From assembly GCA_029876055.1 (NCBI GenBank), contig CM056874.1:7254001-7318000 (forward strand): a DNA stretch of 64,000 nt. Reading direction: 5' to 3'. Of this stretch, positions 55,200 to 64,000 are shown one piece after another. Both the position numbers and the translations under genes were made by a program. The notes beneath the pieces were generated by a model. It was not told the DNA's origin. It saw only the letters and a program-made list of their open reading frames with translations, and did not search any database. The DNA comes from Madurella fahalii (taxonomy: Eukaryota > Ascomycota > Sordariomycetes > Sordariales). How positions within the stretch are numbered: the stretch's first letter is position 1; every line of letters begins with the position of its first letter.

Positions 55200-58100
55200 G
55201 AGCGGAAGGGCTCTCGGCCAACTGCGCCCCTCCGTCAGGATCCCTGCTAGTTTGAGGCTATAACTCACGTTACTTGGATGTTAATAACAACTTTGCGACG
55301 TCCAATCAGATGCATGCGCGCACATCTGGCCTGTCATGGCCAAGGTAGGAAGACCCCCGCCGACTTGCCCGGGGGAACAGATGACGGAGGGAAGGTGGTT
55401 GATATCCGGGGCGTGGTGCGCGCTGCACGCCACCCCTCGATATTGGGAGTCCCATCTTGGTACGGCCGAGGGAGGAGGATCAACTTGCGATCTCTAGATA
55501 TCGCAGGCCAGAAAAACCACGTTTCTTTCCAATAATAGCATGTCGAAGAGAGCCGCGTGACCGGCAACCAAGGCAGCGCCAGAGGTCCTTTTCAGCTCCC
55601 TTCCCGCGGTTCGACACGAGAGCGAGGGAGATCTCAGTCCGGTGCTAGTCACTCCAGACCGTGCATGCGAACACGGGGAGTTTCCGAACCGTGGCTTTCT
55701 CCACATCTCCAACGTTCTTTCGGGGATGGTGCAGAAAACATGACGGGAAGCGGGATTCGAGGCCGAGTCCAGAAATGTGGGATTGCTTCGTTTCCGGGGC
55801 CCTTGCGGGTGAGCTGGCTGCCATTTTGGGGGTGGCCGACTGCGCACAGTGCAGTAGTTCGATTGTAAGTGTCGTTATGTAGTGTAGTATACGCAGAACT
55901 GTAGGGAGATTGGGCACCCCTCCCCCGCGGCGCCTGGATCCCGATCCCGCCTTCAAAAGTCCGCTGACAGGACGGGTGCGAGCCGCTGCAGAACATCCAT
56001 GCTTGATGTCCAGTCAGTCAGTGCCAGCGCACAGACCGTGCGTCGCCAGAGAATGCTAGGCCGATGGTGGTGCCTGCCTTCCCGTGCCAAGAAGGGACGG
56101 ATTCTGGCGATCCCCCAAACGAGTTACAAAATGCCCAAAAGGGCGAACATCGAAATGTGAAAAATACCCAAATTGGGAACGGGTCGTCCGAATTTTCGGA
56201 TCGTCAAGAAGCGTGCGTCTTAGGGCCCGAGACAGCGTCTCACCGTCTGTGCGAGCTTCGAGGACGACTGGCACCGCATCTTACGCTCTTCCTCGACATA
56301 CGTTACCAACCAACCGTTCGTTCTGCTGACTGTAGACAATTATGTTGTCGCTTCTCAGACTGAGACGCTCAAAACGGGGAGAGAGGGGGGGGGGGCGCCC
56401 CCATATCATGCACGCAAGCATTTCCGCATGCGGCAGACCGCATCTCAGCGGGAATGCAAGCCGGGATCGTGACGGGCAACCGCCTCAAACAAAGCACGCC
56501 CATCTCGCGGGCTTAGATCGCTGGGTCAAAAGGACATGGAAGCCAGACGGAGAAAGCCGTCGCCAATGGCATGGCTGTTCCAGCTAATCCACAATCAACA
56601 TCTGCCTTTTTTTCTTTTTCTTTTTTTCTTATTTGGTTGCAATTGACCCGCTCACAACGGGTGTCACCCCTTCGGTGGCAGCATGCATTTCGTGAAACTG
56701 GATCCATCGTCGATGCCATACTCCGAGTGTCGTCTCGGCCGCTAGACTTGCCAGTGGCTGAGTCTTGACTGACAAAGCGCCGCTTTGGCCTTCGGGATGA
56801 CTTACAACTGGCGATTCGGTCGAAAAGAGGACTCGGTTCTGGTGTTGATGGTGTGGACGGGATTGGCCTTTCCCGGCTGCCCAACCACGAACGACCTTCA
56901 CAGCGCAAAAGTCATCCACGAGGATCTGTCGTAAACTCTGACAGCATGGTCGTACTGATGCCACCTTCAATTGAACACATGTCTTGGCAAGCCGCACTTG
57001 AGGAAAGCTTCCAGACGTTCCATATCCGTGCACATTCCAGACAGTCCGGGCGCTCTTCTTCCATGCGCATTCATGCGACGTTGACTGGCCAAGGACAAGT
57101 GCAGAAGCTCGCTCCCCAGGGGGGAGAATCAGGTGGTGCGCAGCAGTCGCACTGACATTTATGAAGGGCAGAGTGCAAAGTCAGCCTGATATTTCCACTT
57201 TTTTTTCCCTCTCCCAGACTGGGGATACTATCGCGGACCATAACCAAAATTGTCACAAGATTCCCCCGCCCCAGGCCTCGGTAATGCGCAAACATCATAC
57301 ACATCGCTTGTCCCGAATCTGCAAACAAAGTCGAGCCGGGCGGCTCCCTGCATTGACGGGAATCCGGGTCGGGGGGTGGGAAAGGGGCGGCACCGGGTCC
57401 GTCCACCTGCTCCCAGGTGCTGCTTTCGATCTGCAGTCATCCAGGCACGACCCAAGCCGCCTCTGGTACGTGTTTCTCTCTTCTTGGTGTGATTTGGAAT
57501 ACAGCAAAGGTAGCCGTGACTCCGCACCGTACCATCTCCCATGCTCGTTCTTGCTCAATCTGGCCAACGGCAGCTAACACGAATCCCTTGCAGAAAGGAC
57601 CGGCAATGTCGTAGACCCTCTGCCAGCTCCTCCTGTTCTCTTATCGGCGTGGCCCTCGACCATGGAGCCGGAAAGGGCCGCCCCTGTGAGCCACCTATAG
57701 GCGCTTCAGGCTGTTAGGCGGTCCCTACGTTGTGTGCCTGGCCTCGGCAGTGTGCCGTCAACTCCCAAGCAACGGCTCAGGGAGCTCTCCGGTTGTTTAT
57801 CCGCGCATCCCGTTTCCGCTATGGGTCTCGATAGAGCGGTACTTCATTCGCCTCGCTTCGTTCCTCTGCCCGCGCCCCATTGTCCGGTTCACTGGCATCC
57901 AGCAACCCGGTCTGCAGGACGCTCTACCGAGGCCGGTACTGGCCGTTGAAGGGTAATTGCATCGTGTCACAATTTGCTCAGCGCCGCGGCGTGGGGTGTG
58001 TCGGGTTGGCTGAAGCTGTTGGACGAGGCAGGTCCGGTGCCGAGGCTACCAGAATATTATTACAGCAGCAAAAGCAGACAAGAAACAAAGGCCTCTTTGC

Positions 58101-60554
58101 GCCCCGGGGATCCTCACGAAGCCAGCTTGTCGTCATGCATCTTCCCCTCCACCTCCCCCCCATCTATCATGGCCATGATTTCCGCTACCTGCTACGTGGA
58201 CCCCCTTTTCCCGCACACTTCACTCTTAATACCGCACTATTGCCACTCCCCGTCCTCTGTACATCCCGGGTAGAGTTGCTATTGCCAAGGTGGAGGTGCC
58301 GCTCGGGACTTGGCCGTCATGAATGGGGCCGGATTCGCTACCAGATGGCGATGCCCATGGGTCTTACCGTCAGTGGGGAAGAACGTTGTCCAATGACGGC
58401 CTCACTCCGCCAAGTAACCGCCGACTGATCGTGCAAGACGACTATTATGGCTTCTAGCCTGGCCTCCTGTCCGATCCTGACCGTCGAAAAGGGGGGAGGA
58501 GGGGGGGCCCGAGCCAAGGACAAGCGGTCCAGCGTTGCTGGCGAGAGGGGTTGTACAGTACAGTGCGTGGCCTCCCCTTATCCGATAGGCGGAGCCTCAA
58601 CCTACCCTGGCCTCCGAATCACGCGCAGTAGGCATACTATGCTCCATGTGGACGATATGGGACAAGGAGAGGATTAGTTGGCAGGCTGAAGGATGCGCAG
58701 AAGATGCGGAGGCCCGTATCCGCTTACTCAAGGGCCGAGCGGTGGCGACAGTACGCCGACCGAACCCCGAGCGCTAAACAAAGTTTCCAGGGTCAACAGT
58801 CAAAGGGTGGTATAGGATGGTAAGCGTGAACTCTGGAAATGCGAGGCCCTTACCAGAAGATATCCGCAGACTTGCGCCCAATGAATGCAAGCAAAAACAG
58901 GAATCTACCCCCTTCCTTCCTCTTTGAGGACTACGAAGGGGGTTTTGATGTCTGGGACCGACTGAGCTCCTATGGTGGGATGTTAGAGAGCGGGTTGGAC
59001 CACCGGCTACCTCACGGGCACTGCAGAAGTGCCGAGTAAAGCACAATCATCAAGGTCTCAAACACTGTTTCTATGGTGCGTACAGTTACGGCGGGCCCTC
59101 ACATAAGATTAAGCTGAGCCATGTTTGCGGGATCTTGGTTCAAAATCAGCGGTCGTGGTTATTTCGTACTGCCTGTCCACCCAGTTTCGTCTCTGGCCGT
59201 TCCCCAGGTGCTCCCCACACTCGACAGGGACATGGCCACCCAAGTCCCTTCGTAACCTGGAAAGTTCTGGACGGGACACTGCTTGGCAAGATGTTTATGG
59301 CATCGAGGGCTGGGGTGGGATACGGTGTTGGAGTGTTGGTTTCGTCTGACGAGGTGGAGCCATGTTGGAGCCGCTGTCAGCGGTGTTTCCAGGCGTTGAT
59401 CTAAGGGACAGCTTGCGTCCGGGCGACTCCGCCCGCGGCTCGCATCACCGTATGCCGTAATATTGTCCAAATCTTTGCTCGGGCATAGCCGACCCAGCTC
59501 CACGATGCTATCCCAACGTTCATGTGACAGGGGGACAGCGAACGCTTCGGGCTGACGCCAAGGGGTTCAAGGTTGACGTTGTTGAGTGACAAGGGGCGGC
59601 CATCTTACAGTCGGTAATGCTCTTGAGCACTGAACCGAAGACGGACTTTGACTCTATACCGGGCCGGACGGGTTTGCATGAGTCAAGGGGCTGAAGCACG
59701 TCTAGTCCGGGCACAAGACAATAGCGCAGTTAGAAGAGTTCTAGAAGATAATGATCGCCGCCGTCAAGAACTGGCGACCGGACACGCGCACGAACTACTC
59801 GTAGTAAAAGATCGGTAAGAAGTCAATCAGGAGCATGGCTGATCGTCAAAGAAAAGTTCGACTAGGACAAAACGTCATGATCATGCAACGCCACCCCCTG
59901 CCCATCTTGGATCTACGGCTTCCGAGCAGGGAAGACATGCAAGAGAGGGACAATCACACAAGATCTTCTGCAAAGGAAGATAAGAAGACGATTGAGTGCG
60001 ATTGCCGATGAACGGGAACATCCGCATACCTGGAAAGATGGGATTGGGGACAAGGGATCGCATGTGCATCTACCGTCTCACCTCGACGACTCGGGAGCTG
60101 CAAGCAAACAACGGATGGCGTCGCGGAATCTGCGAACTCGGACAGTACACCCCCGCCCATCTTCATCTCATCCACCTATTTCACATGTCTTTGCACTGTC
60201 ATGAAGTAATTGCTTGGACATCTCGATGCCTCGTTAGCTCAGCTCTGCTCGCAACCGGGGGGAGGGAGTACACACCCCAAACCTACAACTTACAATGATC
60301 GACAGACCTGAAACCCATGGTTAGGCACTTTTACCTTTACCCTACGATACTAGTAACCAAGCCCCTTGTCATAACCGGATACGGTTCACTCAATTCCCGG
60401 GAGAGGCTTAGGTGGCAATTACAAATGCAAAAATACCGATGGTGTTGCCGCTCGGACTCCCGATGCCCAGCCCCAACCCCGGGCCGGGTCCGGGTCCGGA
60501 ATCCCCATCCGGGGTTACGCAAAACTCGCAAGGCTTCCCACAAAAGCTTCCACG

Positions 60555-60591
60555 CAGCAGCAGTAGCAGCAGTAGCAGCAGCAGCAGCAGC
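60555..60591. repeat. AGC/AGT trinucleotide tract
   Basis: About twelve CAG/AGC-type triplets with two TAG variants. In one frame it reads as poly-Ser, but no supporting gene structure surrounds it. Confidence 0.8.
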
Positions 60592-61721
60592 ATTGACCAT
60601 GATCGGCCATTGCCACTAATATCAATGCTAACTAGTATGCACCGTGCTCGGTTTTATTGCACGAATTGTGCGCCGCCTCAGAAAGAAGGGGTATGGAAAT
60701 TAGTTGCACAGGGCCAGTAATCTGGCTCACACACGCACTGTGAATCAACTCATAGAACACATACACAGCCATTACTGTGTTCTCTTTATTCCCCTCCTAA
60801 ACACTTCCTCCTCTCTCTCCCCCCGGTAATTCGAACGCGAGAACAGGAAAGCCTTGGGATGTACATACACGAATCACGAGAGACCTTCTCTTGTCTTGAC
60901 TTGTTGTCCTGTCGTGTCCTATCCTTATCTCATCGCTCAATCAGTCAGTCAGTCAATCAATCAAGCCGACATAAAAAAGAGATCCGGCTCCGTTCAGGTC
61001 AGTAGTAAAATAAACAGAAGCTGCCCGTTTGATCCACTCCAATCCAGCGCTGTGCGCGCATGCCGGCCGGTGTATTCCCCCCTCTTCTCTCTTCTTCCTC
61101 TTCATCTCCGTTCCTTTCCACAATCCCAACGATTCCTTCAACCCATGTCTGGCAGAAAGTCAAAAGGTAAAAGATATAAGTAGTACATGATGAGAACTGT
61201 AAGAAACAAACAGGTGGGGGTAAGAGAAGATGTCACTGCTAGTAGCAACAGATAATCTACCCTCCTACCCAAGAATCCAGACCCAGCAGAGTCACAGCGC
61301 TTGACCGAGTCGTCAAAAGAGAAAGGCAAAAAAGAAAAGGGGGAGTAGTATCAGAAGGCGAAGAAGAAGAAGTAGTAGAAGCTAGGAAAGAGGATCCATC
61401 GCCGTTCCTGAGCCTTGGTCCTCTGAACCTCTGTACCTCTGACCAACCAACCAACCAGACTGAACTTATCGACTCTCGAAACGCCATGCTTGCCAAACCC
61501 ACCCCCCAAAGCCCCCAAGATAAACCCTAAATAACCCCATCTTTCTGCTAAACAACAGGAACAATTAAAAAAAAAAAAAAAAAAAAAAGAGAGAGATTTG
61601 TTTTGCTTCCTCAGAGTGGACAAAGTAAATAATAAAAAAAACAAAAACAAAACAAAAAGCAAGGTCCGTAGTAGATAACGAGGCAGGCAGCAGAGCATAT
61701 CATCATAATCGTTATGCCCCG

Positions 61722-64000
61722 TCAAGAATCCGCCAACTTGGCAAAATGCTTGGACCAGATCCACCCGACGACATCGCGCGGGTCGTCCTGGTTCTTTGCC
61801 AGCCACAGCTCGCCCTTTTCGGCGATGACATCAAAGATCTGTTTGTGTAAACGCCCCCTTCGTTAGCATATTTTCCCTTCCCCACACCTCAAATCGCAAC
61901 CTCGCAGGAAAGGAATAAGGGAGGACGGGCGAGGAACAAGGGAGAAAAAAAAAAAAAAAGGTAGGTCACATACCTCCCCAGCTTGGTACGTCAAGTAAGG
62001 GTACCCAGCCTCATGCTTGGTCGTCTCGATATTGAACTCAAACAGGCTCGCTGCCAACCACAGCACTCTATACGTGCCGCCACGCTCCCGTGACGAAGCC
62101 CGCGACGAAGACCGCAGACTTCTCTCTTCGGGCCCTCCTCCCCCGGTTCCATCTGGAAGCGGTAACGCCGAGTGGAACAACCCGGATAGGCGTCTCGTCG
62201 TCTGCTGTTGCTGCTGCTGCTGCTCAGCCGCACCGCCGGCACTACCGCCCGGACCCGGGGGGAGGTAGCTCGAGTTGAAGGTCGAGTTCGAGTCGCGCCG
62301 GCTCGTGGCGCCCATCATCCCCGTCATGCCCATGCTATACGAGGAGAGCGCTGGGGTCGATTCCGAGCTCTGACGCGGGAGTGAGTCGAAGCTGCGGCCT
62401 GTGCTGGGGCGCACGGGTAGAGTGGCGGAGCGCGAGGAGCTATTGTTGTTGGTGCTGTTTGGATCGGGCGTGACAGGCGAACCCGAGCCGCCCCGCGCAT
62501 GATGTCCGTTGATGCCGGAGTAGTAGTCGCGGTAATAATGCGCCGGGCTGGGGAGCGCACTGCTGGCGGGCGAGAGGCTGAACTGGCCGCTGTTGCGTTT
62601 GACAAAGTCTGGCGTTGGGAGCGTCGGGATGTGATCGCTGTTAATGGACAGGCCCCTTCCGCGGGAAGGCAGGAGATCGCTGGGGCGCGACTTTGTCCTC
62701 GAGAGGATGGAGGAGGCGTCGTCGGTAGTGGACTGAGATGCCCGGCTCTTGACCGTAGGGTTAAGGATCCCGAGGGCCCTTGCCCGCTCGTCTTGCAGCG
62801 CAAACTCGCGCTGAAATGTGGACACAATCTCGGACAACTCGGGAACGTGAGCCACGTCCTGGAGGGGGGCTTTGACCTTCTCCTTCCAGATCCGAAACCA
62901 AGTAGCCTGGATGCTGATGAACTTGCCGAGACAGATGTTGCCGATCTCGGCAGTCATGGCAGAGAGCTTCGGCAGTTCCTTCTTCAGCGTGTCGTTGAGC
63001 GCCTCGTATTGCTCGACCAGCTCGTTGAGCTGCTTATCCACCTTCTTGCCGTTGGCCTTCAACTGGACGAATCGCTCATAGTCAAGACGTCGCTTGGCTC
63101 TCTTCTTCATGGCTAGGGAGGGGTTGCCGTAGCACCTAATGACCTGCTCAAAGGGTTCGATGACATGTTTGCGGACGTCGGAGAGCTGTGCCTCGAATTA
63201 GCATGACTCGGTCGAGGGGTGGGGGTTTCTCACGTGTTTCTCCAATGCAATCTTCTCGATGTCTCTCATGGAGACATTGAACTGGACCCATTTGCTTTCC
63301 AAGTGAGCATAGTCTCGGGACGGTTGCAGGCGCATGACGAGCTCCATCGAGGAGAGATACTGAAGGAATTCGTGGACGTAGGTCGAGACATTTCTAGTGT
63401 AGTACTCAACATCGCGCAACACAACTTGTAGACGGAGATAATCGTCGCCAAACTGCTGTTGGAGCTTCTGGTACTCCTCATCTTCGGCCGTCTTGGTGCC
63501 CGATACCTGTAGTTTGTCGACGCGCTTGCCAAATGCCCGGGCCAGCCCGGCCCTGACATCTGACTCCTTGCGCTTCCTGTTGCTGACAATTTGCCCCACC
63601 AGTTCAAAGTTCTTCTTGGTCTTGTTGATCTCATCGATCGCATCCATCACCGCCGTTCTTGCGGTTATGAGCGATTCTCGGTCGGGATGGTTCTCGGGTG
63701 TGTACTTGAGGAGATGGGTGATGATGTCAGGGTACTTGGTGATACGCTGCATAGGCTTGATGAGGAGCGAATCCAGATTCCAGGCAGAGGTCAGTTCTTT
63801 GGCCACTTCGTTGCACTCGTTGAGCCAGAGCATGACAGTTTTGTCCTCTTGGATCTGGACCAGGCGCTTGGAGGAACTATCGCTGGACCGCAGATACACC
63901 TCGTGCACGGCCTTGAGTTGCTCGATGTTCTTGGAGAACACCGGGCCCAGCGATGTGAGGCGGTCCTTCTCGTCATCACGGTCGGGCCTGATCGAAGACA
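61722..64000 (-). CDS. DH-BAR-SH3 Rho guanine-nucleotide exchange factor (Tuba-like), 5' end outside the window
   Basis: Exons visible are 63234->64000, 61974-63185 and 61722-61838 (introns 48 and 135 nt). From the right edge: the C-terminal half of a DH (RhoGEF) domain, with LLIKPMQRITKYPDIITHLL, the conserved helix that contacts the GTPase; then a BAR domain (about nt 63480-62850) with RKHVIEPFEQVI and KKVDKQLNELVEQYEALND, which senses or bends membranes; then about 250 disordered residues rich in Ser/Pro with a Gln run; then an SH3 domain (LFEFNIETTKHEAGYPYLTYQAGE, across the last intron to IFDVIAEKGELWLAKN and VVGWIWSKHFAKL). The DH-BAR-SH3 order is that of dynamin-binding protein Tuba, a Cdc42 GEF. 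In fungi, related proteins act in polarity and septation. The first part of the gene lies beyond base 64000. Confidence 0.9.

Larger units (their letters stand above)
52626..61721. other. 9.1-kb region with no supported gene, upstream of velB
   Basis: Between the velB start and the 3' end of the next gene there is no frame with an ATG, splice logic and protein-like composition. Simple repeats are frequent: a 20-bp palindrome (53159), a 25-G run (53912), a CCTACCCC tandem (about 55170), an AGC tract (60555) and a 22-A run (61567-61588). Two further GTACAGTAC-type strings occur. Composition is near that of other spacers, with no strong AT bias to suggest RIP-degraded transposons. It may hold a long velB leader, distal control elements or non-coding RNA. 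Confidence 0.5.

Noticed and set aside
60412..60720. 102-residue frame with poly-Ser
   Set aside because: The frame is carried by a trinucleotide repeat and a Pro/Gly tract, has no family features and no support from introns or neighbours.

Overview
This is chromosomal DNA of a filamentous ascomycete. The evidence is genes split by short introns (about 46-194 nt) with GT..AG ends and CTRAY-type branch sites, GC-rich third codon positions, and a set of fungal-specific families: PalF, velvet, Zn2Cys6, Clr5, SesB-type NLR and DUF3602. Protein style suggests a Sordariomycete, perhaps near Sordariales/Chaetomiaceae; that placement is inference. I found no rRNA, tRNA, CRISPR array or recognisable intact transposon. 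All exon limits were built by hand from splice signals, phase and family conservation.

Layout. 1-2238: 3' part of the pH-signalling arrestin palF. 3053-4877 (-): Cys-rich, single-span surface protein. 5813-6555: GINS subunit SLD5. 9131-9915: small secreted, probably GPI-anchored protein. 10189-11113 (-): methionine-salvage dehydratase MDE1. 12516-14468: calnexin. 15210-17034: methylmalonate-semialdehyde dehydrogenase. 17762-19790 (-): replication licensing factor CDC6. 20359-22933: molybdenum cofactor sulfurase. This first third is ordinary core genome.

22.9-36.4 kb looks accessory. It holds a 1450-residue NLR-type protein (SesB-like hydrolase, NB-ARC, then 14 nearly identical 42-residue TPR units), a wax-synthase-like membrane acyltransferase, a possible 98-residue Cys-containing gene, and a Clr5-domain protein that ends in a second, independent 42-residue TPR array and carries a QQPSS minisatellite. 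These genes are separated by gene-poor, AT-richer spacers.

36.4-52.6 kb returns to core-type genes: a Zn2Cys6 regulator (-), a large helical protein of unknown role (-), uroporphyrinogen decarboxylase HEM12, a GNAT acetyltransferase (-), a DUF3602 protein (-) and velvet regulator velB (-). From 52,626 to 61,721 there are 9.1 kb with no gene I can support; this lies directly upstream of velB and holds a perfect 20-bp palindrome, a 25-G run and other simple repeats. The window ends inside a DH-BAR-SH3 (Tuba-like) Rho GEF on the minus strand.

Functional links visible here are two replication-initiation factors (SLD5, CDC6), environmental and developmental regulators (PalF, VelB) and the NLR/Clr5 TPR pair, which is the most interesting part of the window.
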